A stretch of DNA of 64,000 nt from Hydrogenivirga caldilitoris (GTDB taxonomy: Bacteria; Aquificota; Aquificia; Aquificales; Aquificaceae). How positions within the stretch are numbered: the stretch's first letter is position 1; the number at the start of each line of letters is the position of its first letter. Under the pieces are notes generated by a model. The model was not told the DNA's origin. It did no database searches and saw nothing but the letters and a program-made list of their open reading frames with translations. Made by a program: the position numbers and the translations under genes. The DNA lies in contig NZ_RCCJ01000001.1 in the NCBI RefSeq assembly GCF_003664005.1, positions 1 to 64,000 on the forward strand, written 5' to 3'. Positions 44,338 to 56,161 of this stretch are shown piece by piece.

Positions 44338-45972
44338 TTATATTTCTCTCGCCACCCTGTTCTTTCCTGTCTTCTTGGCTATGTATAGGGCTTTGTCCGC
44401 CCGGAGGATCACATCCTCAGCATCTTTGTCTTCTCCCTGCCCCTGAGCCGCTCCTATGCTAACCGTTAACCTGATCGTTTCCTCGCCCGCCGAGAACCTG
44501 TGCAACTCTATTCTCTTCCTTATATTCTCGGCAGCCCTCAGGGAACCACTTAAGGGTGTAGAGGGCAGTATGGCTAAGAACTCTTCACCACCGTATCTGA
44601 ACACCATGTCCGAGTCCCTTAAGGTTTCCTTTATGAGCCTTCCAAGCTCTGCCAGCACCCTGTCCCCCACCTGATGTCCGTAGTTATCGTTTATTTTCTT
44701 GAAGTCGTCTATGTCTATCATAAGCACCGATACAGGCTTTCCTAAAGCTAAGAACCTATCTATGACCTCTTTACCAAATTCATCAAAAGCTCTCCTGTTG
44801 AAAACGCCCGTTATGTTGTCCATGTAAGCCTTACCTGTATAGACCTCTATCTCTTTGGAAAGGACGTTTATGTACTTCTCAATCTCCTTTGCCATATCAA
44901 GGATTGCGGACTCTATCGCACCAAACTCATCCCTTCCAAGGGAAGGGGTTTTGGGAAGCTCGTGAAACTTTCTCTTCTTTATTAGCTCAGTGAGGGCATA
45001 GAGTTTCTCCACCTTTGCGGACACCCTGCCCAGGGAAAGGACAGAGCCTATGAATATAGCCACCAGCAGGGGAATGTAGCTTCCAAGCAGGCTCTTTAAA
45101 CTGTCTAGAGCCAGGTTTGCCGAGAGGGAACTTACGTCCTTGTATGTGAAAAAGTAACCTATCTCCCTCTCTGAGAAATCCTCTATGGGCACGTTACAAA
45201 GGAAGAAGGGTTTGTCCTCAACCTTAACCTTAAGAGACTTACCGGAGAACTCAAGAGCACCGACGAGGTCCTTAGTTCCTCCCTGCAGGCTCACAAGGTA
45301 TTCCTCTTTTCTGACCGTTTTGGAGGTGTACGCCATGTAGCTCTCCTTTAAGAGGGAACGCTTTAGTGCTTCATCCTTGATGGCAAGTCCGCATCCTGTT
45401 CCGGTTATTGAGCTGTAGTACCTTAAAAAATCCTCCATGTCTATACCTACCGACACCAAGCCTATAGCTTTTCCATCCTTAGTTATTGGGTTTACAGCCC
45501 TTATGCCCACATAGTTCGTGCATATGATTATTGATTTTGTGGTGATGCAGTTCTTCCCCGACTCAACCACATCTCTTCTTATTCCTGTGACGTCCCTCCC
45601 AGATTCTCTTGGGTTCCTCATGTTGAGGAAGTTAACTGCAGGCAGCTTGAAAAAGCTTATCTCCCTTATAAGGTTCTCCCTGCTTACCTCCTCGTAAAGG
45701 GGTTTCAGCTTCAGGTATAAGCCTTCTTTATCACCCGACTCAAAGAGCTTCCTTACATCACTGTCCCTTGCTATGTACGAGGATACTGAGTTGGCAACCC
45801 TTTTATGGAACTCAACGAGCTTGTTGAACTCAAAGGTGCTCTTTTCACAGAAAGACTCCTTCTCCTTTTTGAGAAGCTCTCTGTACAACTCAAACTGGTG
45901 GTAAGTGACCAAAGCAGTGGTAAGGGTAAAGGCAGTTACAGTAAAGAGGAAGACCTTTTTACGCAGCGTCAT
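44338..45972 (-). CDS. Membrane diguanylate cyclase with periplasmic Cache-type sensor
   Basis: This is a 544-residue protein with an N-terminal helix (KVFLFTVTAFTLTTALVTY), a large periplasmic region of about 270 residues that looks like a Cache sensor, and a second helix near residue 300 (YIPLLVAIFIGSVLSLG). HAMP-like sequence and a GGDEF domain follow, with GGEEF at 461-465 (FRYGGEEFLAILP). The inhibitory RxxD site is intact (RDSD five residues before GGEEF). It should make c-di-GMP in response to an external small molecule. It lies 21 bases after lysS. Confidence 0.9.
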   Translation of the reverse strand: MTLRKKVFLFTVTAFTLTTALVTYHQFELYRELLKKEKESFCEKSTFEFNKLVEFHKRVANSVSSYIARDSDVRKLFESGDKEGLYLKLKPLYEEVSRENLIREISFFKLPAVNFLNMRNPRESGRDVTGIRRDVVESGKNCITTKSIIICTNYVGIRAVNPITKDGKAIGLVSVGIDMEDFLRYYSSITGTGCGLAIKDEALKRSLLKESYMAYTSKTVRKEEYLVSLQGGTKDLVGALEFSGKSLKVKVEDKPFFLCNVPIEDFSEREIGYFFTYKDVSSLSANLALDSLKSLLGSYIPLLVAIFIGSVLSLGRVSAKVEKLYALTELIKKRKFHELPKTPSLGRDEFGAIESAILDMAKEIEKYINVLSKEIEVYTGKAYMDNITGVFNRRAFDEFGKEVIDRFLALGKPVSVLMIDIDDFKKINDNYGHQVGDRVLAELGRLIKETLRDSDMVFRYGGEEFLAILPSTPLSGSLRAAENIRKRIELHRFSAGEETIRLTVSIGAAQGQGEDKDAEDVILRADKALYIAKKTGKNRVAREI

Positions 45973-45993
45973 TCTTCCATAATATAAATCGGT

Positions 45994-47706
45994 CTATTGA
46001 GGTCTCATGTGAGGGAAAAGTATCACGTCCCTTATCGTATCGGTATTTGTGAGGATCATAACCAGTCTGTCTATCCCTATTCCTTCACCGGCTGTTGGGG
46101 GCATCCCGTACTCAAGAGCTCTTATGAAGTCCTCATCCATGGCCATAGCTTCTTCGTCCCCCATCTCTTTCTCCTTTATCTGCTCAACAAACCTCTCCCT
46201 CTGGTCTGCAGGGTCATTTAGCTCCGTGTACGCGTTGGCGACCTCATAGGTAGCGACTATAAGCTCAAACCTCTCAACTAATTCACTGTCTTCCCTGTGG
46301 GTCTTGGCAAGCGGGGATAGTATTTTTGGAAAATCTATTACAAAGGTAGGTTGAATCAAGTCCTCCTCTGCCACCTTCTCAAAGACTTTATCTATCAGCT
46401 TCGCATGGGTGAGTTTGTCGTAATTGGTTATATCAAGCTCTTTGGCGAGCTCTCTTAGCCCTGAGAGGTTATGAAGGAAGAACTCCTTATCCCTCCCTGT
46501 TTTCTCCTTCAGCAGGTCAAAATACCTGACCTTTCTGAGAGGCGGTGTAAAATCTATCTCCTTCCCCTCGTAGATAAGCTTCAGGGTGCCTACTGTTCTT
46601 TCAAGTAGGTGGGCAAACAGCTCTTCCGTGAACTTCATCAGGTCATTGTAGTCCCAGTAAGCTGCATAGAATTCCACCATTGTGAACTCTGGGTTGTGGG
46701 TTCTGTCCACGCCTTCGTTTCTAAAGTTCCTTCCCAGCTCGTAAACCCTTGGAAAACCACCAACTATCAGTCTCTTCAGGTAAAGCTCCGGAGCTATCCT
46801 CAGATAGAGGTTCATTTCAAGGTAGTTATGGTAGGTCATAAAGGGTTTTGCATTTGCTCCACTGGCTATGGGTTGGAGTATTGGGGTTTCAACTTCAATA
46901 AAACCCCTGTCATCAAAAAATTTCCTCAATTCGCTTATGAGCTTGCTCCTGAGCAGAAAGGTTCTCCTTGCATCTGGGTTGGCTATGAGGTCAAGATATC
47001 TCTGTCTGTACCTGACTTCAACATCTTTAAGCCCATGCCACTTCTCTGGCAATGGATGAAGGCATTTGGCAAGGAGTTGAAAATTGTGAACTTCAACGGT
47101 TAGTTCCCCTGTCTGAGTTCTAAAAAGCTCACCTTCAACCCCCACTATGTCCCCAAGGTCAATAAATTCGTTGAAGAAAGAAAACCTCTCATCACCCACA
47201 AGGTCCTTCTTGAGGTATATCTGAATCTTCCCTGTAAGGTCCTGTATGTGCCCGAACACAGCCTTCCCCATGGTTCTCAGAGCCACAACTCTCCCACCGA
47301 GGGAAACCTTTTCCTCTTTGGGCTCCGAATCAAACCTTTCCTTCAGAGCTCTTATGCTCTCGGTATCGCCTTCTGATAGGACCGCCTGAGTTAAACTGAG
47401 CTTTCCCTCAACCCTTGATAGCAACCCTTCAAAGGTATACTCTTCGTTCTGTTTAAGCCCTTCTTCCCTTGTGAACACCAGGATTTCCACATTTTCCTCG
47501 TCGGAGAGTCTCACCATGTAACCTTCTTCCGTTTTTGAGACCCTCTTTGCCTTTCCCCTTATCCTAACCTTAAAACCCTCCGGCGGGTCGGTTTCAAACT
47601 TCCTTCTGACGCTTCCTATGAAGTCCGTAACCTCAAACTTGTAAGGGTAGGGGTTTATATTCCTTTTTCTCAGCTCTTGAAGTTTCTTCAATCTTGCCTC
47701 TTCCAT
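45994..47706 (-). CDS. lysS: Lysyl-tRNA synthetase (class II)
   Basis: This 570-residue class II LysRS has the N-terminal OB-fold (LGGRVVALRTMGKAVFGHI), motif 2 YELGRNFRNEGVDRTHNPEFT and motif 3 GMPPTAGEGIGIDRLVMILT. It is longer than the usual 500 or so residues. The extra sequence is near the middle and in an N-terminal duplication of beta-rich segments (residues 30-110). The ATG lacks a Shine-Dalgarno and lies 9 bases from TATAAT. Confidence 0.96.
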   Translation of the reverse strand: MEEARLKKLQELRKRNINPYPYKFEVTDFIGSVRRKFETDPPEGFKVRIRGKAKRVSKTEEGYMVRLSDEENVEILVFTREEGLKQNEEYTFEGLLSRVEGKLSLTQAVLSEGDTESIRALKERFDSEPKEEKVSLGGRVVALRTMGKAVFGHIQDLTGKIQIYLKKDLVGDERFSFFNEFIDLGDIVGVEGELFRTQTGELTVEVHNFQLLAKCLHPLPEKWHGLKDVEVRYRQRYLDLIANPDARRTFLLRSKLISELRKFFDDRGFIEVETPILQPIASGANAKPFMTYHNYLEMNLYLRIAPELYLKRLIVGGFPRVYELGRNFRNEGVDRTHNPEFTMVEFYAAYWDYNDLMKFTEELFAHLLERTVGTLKLIYEGKEIDFTPPLRKVRYFDLLKEKTGRDKEFFLHNLSGLRELAKELDITNYDKLTHAKLIDKVFEKVAEEDLIQPTFVIDFPKILSPLAKTHREDSELVERFELIVATYEVANAYTELNDPADQRERFVEQIKEKEMGDEEAMAMDEDFIRALEYGMPPTAGEGIGIDRLVMILTNTDTIRDVILFPHMRPQ

Positions 47707-47715
47707 GGGAAAAGA

Positions 47716-47721
47716 ATTATA
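47716..47721 (-). promoter_or_regulatory. -10 box directly before lysS
   Basis: TATAAT on the minus strand ends 9 bases before the lysS ATG, and the TAA stop of the upstream roadblock-like gene is part of this hexamer. Transcription would begin about three bases before the start codon. No good -35 box is seen. Confidence 0.4.
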
Positions 47722-48412
47722 AAGCCTCTTCGTCTACAATGCTCAGAGCGGTTTTAACAAATCTCTCTGCCCTGTCAAGAGAATCTATCTCTTGGGTTAG
47801 GTAATCTATAAGCTCGTAAGCGTCCTCCTTTGTCAGGAGGTTTCTGTTGAAGCGTTTCTCAATTATCACTGCATTGAAGATGTAATCTCCTGCAGGTCCT
47901 ATCTCGTTGATAAAGGTGTCCTTCAAAGCTTCTATTTGGTGGGGGGAGAGATACCTCTTCTTTCTCCTTACCTGTTTTAGCTCCCCTTCTTTCTCCTTCT
48001 GTTCAACGTACCTTCTCCTTGAAATTTCTTTCAGCTCGCTTAGAACATCCGTAAACTGCCTCAACTCCTCAACTACGCCACCCATACCGTAGAGGACTTT
48101 TGCCGCGCCTACTCGCTTTGGGAAGAGACCTATGACGTAGAGCTGAGGGTTCAGCACACCAATGTAGTAGTAATACTTACCAACATCTCCGAAGGAGAAA
48201 TCAGGAGGACTTTCGGAGTTTCCAGTATCAAGGGTGGTAAAGCTTATGGCTGTTGTTTCAAGCCTCTGGAGCCATCTTCTAACAAAGTTATCTTCAGTAT
48301 CCGCAGAGTATACACTTAAAAACCCCAGCACATCCTGGACAGCTATGAAGAGGGCACCTGTTCCTTGTCTTGCCCTATCAAGGGCTATCTTGAGCTCTTC
48401 TTCAGGACTCAT
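47717..48412 (-). CDS. Roadblock/LC7-like protein of unknown function
   Basis: This 231-residue soluble protein falls into two parts. Residues about 1-120 look like a roadblock/longin fold (GALFIAVQDVLGFLSVYS, YYYIGVLNPQLYVIGLF and a closing helix GGVVEELRQF). A charged linker (EQKEKEGELKQVRRKKRY) leads to a helical C-terminal domain with the motif FINEIGPAGDYIF, seen after roadblock domains in other signalling proteins. Roadblock proteins regulate small GTPases such as MglA, but none is present here. It overlaps the HAMP protein upstream by 11 bases. Confidence 0.7.
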   Translation of the reverse strand: MSPEEELKIALDRARQGTGALFIAVQDVLGFLSVYSADTEDNFVRRWLQRLETTAISFTTLDTGNSESPPDFSFGDVGKYYYYIGVLNPQLYVIGLFPKRVGAAKVLYGMGGVVEELRQFTDVLSELKEISRRRYVEQKEKEGELKQVRRKKRYLSPHQIEALKDTFINEIGPAGDYIFNAVIIEKRFNRNLLTKEDAYELIDYLTQEIDSLDRAERFVKTALSIVDEEAL

Positions 48413-48815
48413 GCTTCTTTAACCTTCTTATGAGAGCCTTGAGGGATAGTCTCATCCTCTCAAAGGACTCGGCTAGTCTGTTTATCTCTAAATAACGCCC
48501 CTGAATCTCCAGGGGTGTATCAAGGTCTCCCTCACTCATCTTCTCTAAACGTTTTGTCATCTCTTTTATGGGTCTGAGTATCGTCCACTCTATCAGGAGC
48601 TGAATTATCAGTATTGGACCCACAAACCAGCATAGAACGAGGAAAAGAGTTGAACCGAGGGCGTACTTCCAGGCTACCTCTTCCGGAACATCGTTGTTCA
48701 CCAGGGCAAAGAAGAAGACAAAAAACACCAGCACGGCAGCGAGCAGAGACCCTATAAAGACGATATCCAGAATTTTGTAAAGTATGCTCCTGTACTTTTT
48801 ACCTCTTCCTATCAA
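48402..48815 (-). CDS. HAMP-only membrane protein (second of two)
   Basis: This is a 137-residue protein with two hydrophobic helices (about 15-45 and 55-80) with a short periplasmic loop, then a HAMP domain (ILRPIKEMTKRLEKMSEGDL, residues about 80-130) and no output domain. HAMP domains normally pass signals from membrane to kinase, cyclase or chemoreceptor domains. It overlaps the first HAMP gene by 17 bases and the roadblock-like gene by 11 bases. Confidence 0.82.
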   Translation of the reverse strand: MIGRGKKYRSILYKILDIVFIGSLLAAVLVFFVFFFALVNNDVPEEVAWKYALGSTLFLVLCWFVGPILIIQLLIEWTILRPIKEMTKRLEKMSEGDLDTPLEIQGRYLEINRLAESFERMRLSLKALIRRLKKHES

Positions 48816-49200
48816 GCTCTCCCTCCAGCTGGGATATGAGTTCCTTTATGTTAACGCGCATCTTTTCAAAGGCTTCAGCCATATGACCGAACTCGTCGTT
48901 GGTTTCTGGCTTTATGGGTGTTTCCAGGTCTCCCTTGCTTACCCTTTCCATGGCGTCTATCATATGGTCAATCCTTTCAAGTATCAGCTTGTAGAATACA
49001 GCCCTAACGAAAAATATCGGTAGTGTAAAGGCAAGGGTTATAACGGCTGCAGAGAAGAGCATTATCTTAGGTATCTTGTAAGAAGGCACGTCGGTTATGT
49101 TAAGCACCACATAAAGGACACCGAGAGTTATAAGGACGCTGAACAATGAACCAGCGGTAACGTAAACCGTAAGCCTACCCAAAAGCCCCTCTTTTTCCAC
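48799..49200 (-). CDS. HAMP-only membrane protein (first of two)
   Basis: This is a 133-residue protein with two hydrophobic helices and a HAMP domain (DHMIDAMERVSKGDLETPI followed by NDEFGHMAEAFEKMRVNI), again ending shortly after HAMP. The start is a GTG at 49200 with AGGAGG upstream. It resembles its neighbour in layout and in the DLxTPI stretch, so the pair probably arose by duplication. It is transcribed away from rplN. Confidence 0.82.
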   Translation of the reverse strand: MEKEGLLGRLTVYVTAGSLFSVLITLGVLYVVLNITDVPSYKIPKIMLFSAAVITLAFTLPIFFVRAVFYKLILERIDHMIDAMERVSKGDLETPIKPETNDEFGHMAEAFEKMRVNIKELISQLEGELDRKR

Positions 49201-49217
49201 CTCTTCCTCCTGGCTGT

Positions 49218-49223
49218 ATTATA
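49218..49223 (-). promoter_or_regulatory. -10 box for the HAMP/roadblock operon
   Basis: TATAAT on the minus strand lies 17 bases before the GTG start of the first HAMP gene; the leader still contains AGGAGG. It is only a few bases from the divergent rplN promoter, so the two promoters may compete. Confidence 0.5.
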
Positions 49224-49235
49224 CAATCTTAGAAC

Positions 49236-49264
49236 TTGCTTTCGGCTTGGTAAATTGTTAAAAT
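49236..49264 (+). promoter_or_regulatory. Sigma-70 type promoter of the spc operon
   Basis: TTGCTT (49236-49241) and TAAAAT (49259-49264) are separated by 17 bases. The leader of about 50 bases before rplN contains AGGAG at 49300-49304. This shows that the spc half has its own promoter, as expected after separation from the S10 operon. Confidence 0.75.
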
Positions 49265-49320
49265 ACTATTTTGTCTCTTTTTAGGACGCATTTTAGCTTA
49301 GGAGTTGGGAGAGAAAAGCC

Positions 49321-49686
49321 ATGATACAGAGACAGAGTTATATGAGCGTTGCTGATAACTCAGGCGCAAAGAGGGTACAGGTTATAGGGATACCCTATGC
49401 ACCGAGAAAGTATGCTACCCTTGGAGATGTTATAACCGTGACTGTTAAGGACGCTCTGCCTGATGGGAACGCAAAGAAGGGGAAGATATACAGGGCTGTG
49501 GTCGTTAGGGTTGCAAAGGAGGTAAGGAGACCTGATGGAAGCTACATAAAGTTTGACGACAACGCCTGTATACTCCTGAACCAGTACGGGGAACCCCTTG
49601 GAACGAGGGTGTTAGGACCTATAGCGAGAGAGGTAAGAAACAGGGGCTTTACAAAGATAGCTTCCCTGGCACCGGAGGTGGTTTGA
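49321..49686 (+). CDS. rplN: 50S ribosomal protein L14
   Basis: This is a 121-residue L14 with [39 protein letters not shown] and [22 protein letters not shown], near-universal for the family. L14 forms part of the subunit interface near bridge B8. It is the first gene of the spc operon. The stop overlaps the rplX ATG by one base. Confidence 0.97.
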   Translation: MIQRQSYMSVADNSGAKRVQVIGIPYAPRKYATLGDVITVTVKDALPDGNAKKGKIYRAVVVRVAKEVRRPDGSYIKFDDNACILLNQYGEPLGTRVLGPIAREVRNRGFTKIASLAPEVV

Positions 49687-50045
49687 TGGCGTGGAAGATA
49701 AAGAAAGGAGACACCGTATTAGTAGTTAGGGGTAGCAAAGCTAAGAAGGGGCAAAGTGGTAAGGTTGTCAGAGTTATTCCCGAAAAGAACAGGGTTATAG
49801 TTGAAGGCGTTAACCTCGTTAAGAAGCATCTTAAAGAAATACCAAACGTCAGGGAAGGTGGAATTGTTGAGGTTGAAGCCCCCATACATGTAAGCAACGT
49901 TATGCTTGTGTGTCCTAACTGTAACAAGCCAACCCGTGTGGGTTTCAGGCTCGTTGAGGAGAAGGGTGTGCTAAGGAAGTACAGATTTTGTAAGAAGTGT
50001 AATGAAAACATAGACCTTGTTAGGGAAAAACAGTTGAGAGGTTAA
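49686..50045 (+). CDS. rplX: 50S ribosomal protein L24
   Basis: This is a 119-residue L24 with a KOW motif ([22 protein letters not shown]) and a C-terminal zinc-ribbon-like stretch ([11 protein letters not shown] then FCKKCNENI). L24 initiates 50S assembly. A TTG one codon earlier opens the frame, but the TGATG overlap with rplN favours ATG 49686. Confidence 0.96.
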   Translation: MAWKIKKGDTVLVVRGSKAKKGQSGKVVRVIPEKNRVIVEGVNLVKKHLKEIPNVREGGIVEVEAPIHVSNVMLVCPNCNKPTRVGFRLVEEKGVLRKYRFCKKCNENIDLVREKQLRG

Positions 50046-50049
50046 TATC

Positions 50050-50613
50050 ATGGCTGTAGCTACTAAGTATGTGCCCAGGTTGTATCAGAAGTACAGGGAC
50101 GAGGTTGTCCCCCGTCTTATACAGAGGTTTGAGTATAAGAACCCTATGGAGGTCCCAAGGCTCGTCAAGATAGTCGTGAACATGGGCGTAGGGGAAGCTG
50201 TTCAGGATATAAAGAACCTTGAGAGAGCCATGGAAGACCTCAGGCTAATTACAGGACAACAGCCCTCTATAAGAAGGGCTAAGAAATCTGAAGCTGGCTT
50301 CAAGCTCAGGAAAGGCATGCCTGTGGGTGCTAAGGTTACCCTTAGGAAAGAGAGGATGTGGGACTTCCTTGATAAGACCATTTCTGTTGCACTGCCAAGG
50401 GTTAAAGATTTCAAGGGGTTGAATCCACGTTCCTTTGATGGAAGGGGTAACTACTCCTTTGGCATAGCTGAACAGATAGTTTATCCGGAGATAGACTACG
50501 ATAAGGTTGACAGGATTAGGGGTATGGATATAAGCATTCACACGACCGCCGAGACCGACGAGGAGGCGCTGTGGCTTCTGTCCCTCTTAGGTTTACCAAT
50601 AAGAGCATCTTAA
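50050..50613 (+). CDS. rplE: 50S ribosomal protein L5
   Basis: This is a 187-residue L5 with [61 protein letters not shown] and the C-terminal [16 protein letters not shown]5 binds 5S rRNA and contacts P-site tRNA. It lies 4 bases after rplX and 10 before rpsZ. Confidence 0.97.
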   Translation: MAVATKYVPRLYQKYRDEVVPRLIQRFEYKNPMEVPRLVKIVVNMGVGEAVQDIKNLERAMEDLRLITGQQPSIRRAKKSEAGFKLRKGMPVGAKVTLRKERMWDFLDKTISVALPRVKDFKGLNPRSFDGRGNYSFGIAEQIVYPEIDYDKVDRIRGMDISIHTTAETDEEALWLLSLLGLPIRAS

Positions 50614-50623
50614 GGAGGTAAGT

Positions 50624-50812
50624 ATGCCTAGAAAAGCTAAAGTGGCAAAGGACCTTAAGTACTACCCAAAGTGGAAGGTGAGGAAGAAGAATAGATGTCC
50701 GATATGTGGAAGACCGAGAGGTTTTATAAGGTACTTCAATATGTGTAGGCTCTGCTTTAGAGAGAGGGCTTTGAGGGGTGAACTCCCTGGTGTAAGGAAA
50801 TCAAGTTGGTAA
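50624..50812 (+). CDS. rpsZ: 30S ribosomal protein S14, zinc-binding short form
   Basis: This 62-residue S14 keeps the zinc ribbon [20 protein letters not shown], that is two CxxC pairs, so it is the C+ type rather than the longer zinc-free form. It ends [19 protein letters not shown] before the ATG is a strong ribosome-binding site. Confidence 0.96.
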   Translation: MPRKAKVAKDLKYYPKWKVRKKNRCPICGRPRGFIRYFNMCRLCFRERALRGELPGVRKSSW

Positions 50813-50825
50813 CGGAGGTTAAGAT

Positions 50826-51236
50826 ATGGACCCTATAGCGGATATGTTCTCTGCAGTTAAGAATGCGATAATGAGGAAGAAAGACTACGTTGACGTACCC
50901 TCTTCAAAGACTAAAGAGAGAATACTGGACCTCCTTAAGAGGGAAGGTTTTATAAAGGACTGGGAAAAAGTTGAAGGCGGCAAATACGACAAGGGAACCC
51001 AGTACACCCTCAGGATTCACCTTAAATACCTTGACCCTAAAAAAGAGAGAAACGCTATTACCAACCTGGTGAAGATTTCTACCCCAGGGAAAAGAGTTTA
51101 CTCCCCTGCTAAGAGGATTCCTTACGTGAAAAGAGGACTCGGTGTAGCTATAGTTTCCACCGATGCGGGCATACTTACAGACCACGAGGCAAGGAGCGCT
51201 AAAAAAGGTGGCGAGGTGATAGCCATAGTCTGGTAG
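50826..51236 (+). CDS. rpsH: 30S ribosomal protein S8
   Basis: This is a 136-residue S8 with [21 protein letters not shown] at the start and the C-terminal [19 protein letters not shown] block. S8 binds helix 21 of 16S rRNA, and in E. coli represses the spc operon. Regulation here cannot be judged. AGGTTAAG precedes the ATG. Confidence 0.97.
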   Translation: MDPIADMFSAVKNAIMRKKDYVDVPSSKTKERILDLLKREGFIKDWEKVEGGKYDKGTQYTLRIHLKYLDPKKERNAITNLVKISTPGKRVYSPAKRIPYVKRGLGVAIVSTDAGILTDHEARSAKKGGEVIAIVW

Positions 51237-51246
51237 GAGGAAGGAC

Positions 51247-51792
51247 ATGTCAAGAATTGGGAAGAACCCGATACCTATCCCTGATGGTGTTAAGGTTCAT
51301 TTAAAGGGAAACGAGATAACCGTTGAAGGACCGAAAGGTAAGCTTTCCATGAATTTTCACCCGGACATGAAAGTTACAGTTGATGAAAAGGAGAAGCAGA
51401 TAAGAGTTGAGAGACCAACGGAAAGAGCCTTTCACAAGGCTCTTCATGGAACAACGGCGGCTCTCATAAGGAACATGGTTAAGGGAGTTACCGAAGGGTT
51501 TACTGTTGTCCTTGAGGTTCAGGGACTCGGATACAGGGCTGCCGTTAAGGGTAACGCTCTTGAGCTTAGCTTGGGTAAGTCTCATCCGGACATATACCCA
51601 ATTCCTAAGGGTATAAGTATTGAGGTAAAGGGGAACGAGATTCACGTGAGTGGCGTAGATAAACAGATGGTTGGTCAGGTTGCAGCGGAAATAAGAGCCT
51701 TTAGGAAGCCAGACCCCTACAAGGGTAAGGGTATAAGGTACAAGGGTGAAGCCCTCAAACTCAAGCCTGGAAAGGCGGCTGGTAAGAAGTGA
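51247..51792 (+). CDS. rplF: 50S ribosomal protein L6
   Basis: This is a 181-residue L6 with two repeats of the L6 fold; [39 protein letters not shown] and [15 protein letters not shown] are diagnostic. It lies near the sarcin-ricin loop and factor site. AGGAGGAAGG directly precedes the ATG. Confidence 0.97.
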   Translation: MSRIGKNPIPIPDGVKVHLKGNEITVEGPKGKLSMNFHPDMKVTVDEKEKQIRVERPTERAFHKALHGTTAALIRNMVKGVTEGFTVVLEVQGLGYRAAVKGNALELSLGKSHPDIYPIPKGISIEVKGNEIHVSGVDKQMVGQVAAEIRAFRKPDPYKGKGIRYKGEALKLKPGKAAGKK

Positions 51793-51803
51793 GGAGGTTT
51801 TAA

Positions 51804-52175
51804 ATGGCTAAGCTAAGCAGGAGAGAGAAAAGAGCGAGGAGACACAGGAGAATTAGAAAAAAGGTGTTCGGTACACCGGAAAGACCTAGGCTCGCCGTTT
51901 ACAGGAGTCTTCATCACTTCTATGCCCAGCTTATAGACGATACCACAGGAAATACGCTTGTTTTTGCTTCAACCCTTGACCCCGAGTATGAAAAATTGGC
52001 TGGGAAAAGGGGCGGTAAATCTATAGAGGCTGCCCAGAGGGTAGCAGAGGTTTTGGTGAAGAAAGCCCTGGAGAAGGGAATAAAGAAGGTTGTCTTTGAC
52101 AGGGGTGGTTTCATATACCATGGGAAGATAAAGGCTTTTGCTGATAAGTGTAGAGAATTAGGTCTTGACTTTTAA
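51804..52175 (+). CDS. rplR: 50S ribosomal protein L18
   Basis: This is a 123-residue L18 with an Arg-rich N-terminus, then [27 protein letters not shown]-type sequence and the ending [22 protein letters not shown]18 brings 5S rRNA into the 50S subunit. GAGGAGG precedes the ATG. Confidence 0.96.
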   Translation: MAKLSRREKRARRHRRIRKKVFGTPERPRLAVYRSLHHFYAQLIDDTTGNTLVFASTLDPEYEKLAGKRGGKSIEAAQRVAEVLVKKALEKGIKKVVFDRGGFIYHGKIKAFADKCRELGLDF

Positions 52176-52186
52176 GGAGGATTTTC

Positions 52187-52807
52187 ATGGGTGGTAAAGA
52201 CATTGACGCTATGATTGATGAAAGAAGGAAGAGATACGGCGTTGCCGACATGATAGAGGAGCTTCAGCTGGAGGAGAGGCTCCTGTATGCCAATAGGACG
52301 GCAAGGGTTACAAAGGGTGGCAGGAGGTTTTCCTTCAGCACCTTGGTTATAGTGGGTGACAAGAGGGGCTTTGTGGGTTTTGGTCACGGTAAAGCAAAGG
52401 AGGTCCCCCTTGCTATCGCAAAGGCTATAGAGCAGGCAAAGAAGAAGATAATAAGGGTACCTATAATTGAGGGAACGGTCCCCCACGATGTGGTAGGCCA
52501 CTTTGGACCCACAAAGATAATTGTCATGCCTGCAAGGAGAGGAACGGGTGTTGTTGCAGGTGGTGCTGCTAAGCCTATATTTGAGCTTGCTGGTTACACG
52601 GACGTTCTCACCAAGATAATAGGGAGTACGACCCCTGACAACGTTGTGAGGGCTGTCTTTGATGCTCTGCTTCAATTAAAGACCCCAGAACAGGTGGCTG
52701 AGGAGAGGGGCTTACCCTTGGAGGAAGTTCAGAAAAGATTCAACGTCTACACAAACCCCAAGCTCAGGGTAAAGCTCTACTATCCCTGGAGGGGCGTCCA
52801 TGGCTAA
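52187..52807 (+). CDS. rpsE: 30S ribosomal protein S5
   Basis: This is a 206-residue S5, longer than E. coli (167), with extra residues at both ends. The dsRBD-like domain shows [20 protein letters not shown] and [17 protein letters not shown]. The second domain has [20 protein letters not shown] and [20 protein letters not shown]5 lies at the mRNA entry pore. It overlaps rpmD by 8 bases. Confidence 0.96.
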   Translation: MGGKDIDAMIDERRKRYGVADMIEELQLEERLLYANRTARVTKGGRRFSFSTLVIVGDKRGFVGFGHGKAKEVPLAIAKAIEQAKKKIIRVPIIEGTVPHDVVGHFGPTKIIVMPARRGTGVVAGGAAKPIFELAGYTDVLTKIIGSTTPDNVVRAVFDALLQLKTPEQVAEERGLPLEEVQKRFNVYTNPKLRVKLYYPWRGVHG

Positions 52808-53015
52808 GAAGAAGTCTGGTAAAAAGCTTTTAAAGGTAACCCTTGTGAGAGGTCTTGCTGGAAAACCTGAATCTCATGTTCAGGCTGTCAGAAGCCTCGG
52901 TCTTAGGAAACCCGGACAGTCCAGGCTACTTGAGGATAACCCTATGGTAAGGGGTAATATCAGAAAAGCCCATTACCTGATACAAGTGGAGGAAGCAAGC
53001 GATGAAACTGCATGA
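52800..53015 (+). CDS. rpmD: 50S ribosomal protein L30
   Basis: This is a 71-residue L30 with [21 protein letters not shown] and [21 protein letters not shown]. It overlaps rpsE by 8 bases and rplO by 14 bases in other frames. Its C-terminal ten residues, acidic, are beyond the usual end of the family. Confidence 0.93.
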   Translation: MAKKKSGKKLLKVTLVRGLAGKPESHVQAVRSLGLRKPGQSRLLEDNPMVRGNIRKAHYLIQVEEASDETA

Positions 53016-53447
53016 GTTACAGCCACATCCAGGAGCTACGAAGGAGAAGAAAAGGGTTGGTAGGGGTATAGCCGCTGGACAAGGCAAAACAGCAGGAAAG
53101 GGTCATAAAGGACAGAAGACCCGTTCGGGAGATAGGACTGTACCTGCCTATTTTGAGGGTGGACAGACACCACTACATCAGAGGATACCCAAGAGAGGCT
53201 TTACAAGCCCTAACAGAAAGGAGTACATACCTGTAAACGTAGGCACCCTTGAGAAGCTTTTTGAAGATGGAGCTGAAATTACACCTGAGGCTTTGTCTCA
53301 AAGGGGTATCTGCTCTAAAGGTGACCTCGTAAAGGTTCTCGGCGACGGAGAGCTCAAGAAGAAGTTCACCGTTAAAGCGCACGCCTTCTCCAAGAGTGCA
53401 AAGGAAAAGATAGAGAAGGCAGGAGGAACCTGCGAGGTAATTGGGAA

Positions 53448-53451
<4 letters not shown>
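53002..53451 (+). CDS. rplO: 50S ribosomal protein L15
   Basis: This is a 149-residue L15 starting [22 protein letters not shown], with the Gly-rich [18 protein letters not shown] stretch and [17 protein letters not shown]. It organises 23S rRNA domains late in assembly. Its stop overlaps the GTG start of secY. Confidence 0.96.
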
Positions 53452-56160
<2,709 letters not shown>

Positions 56161-56161
56161 T

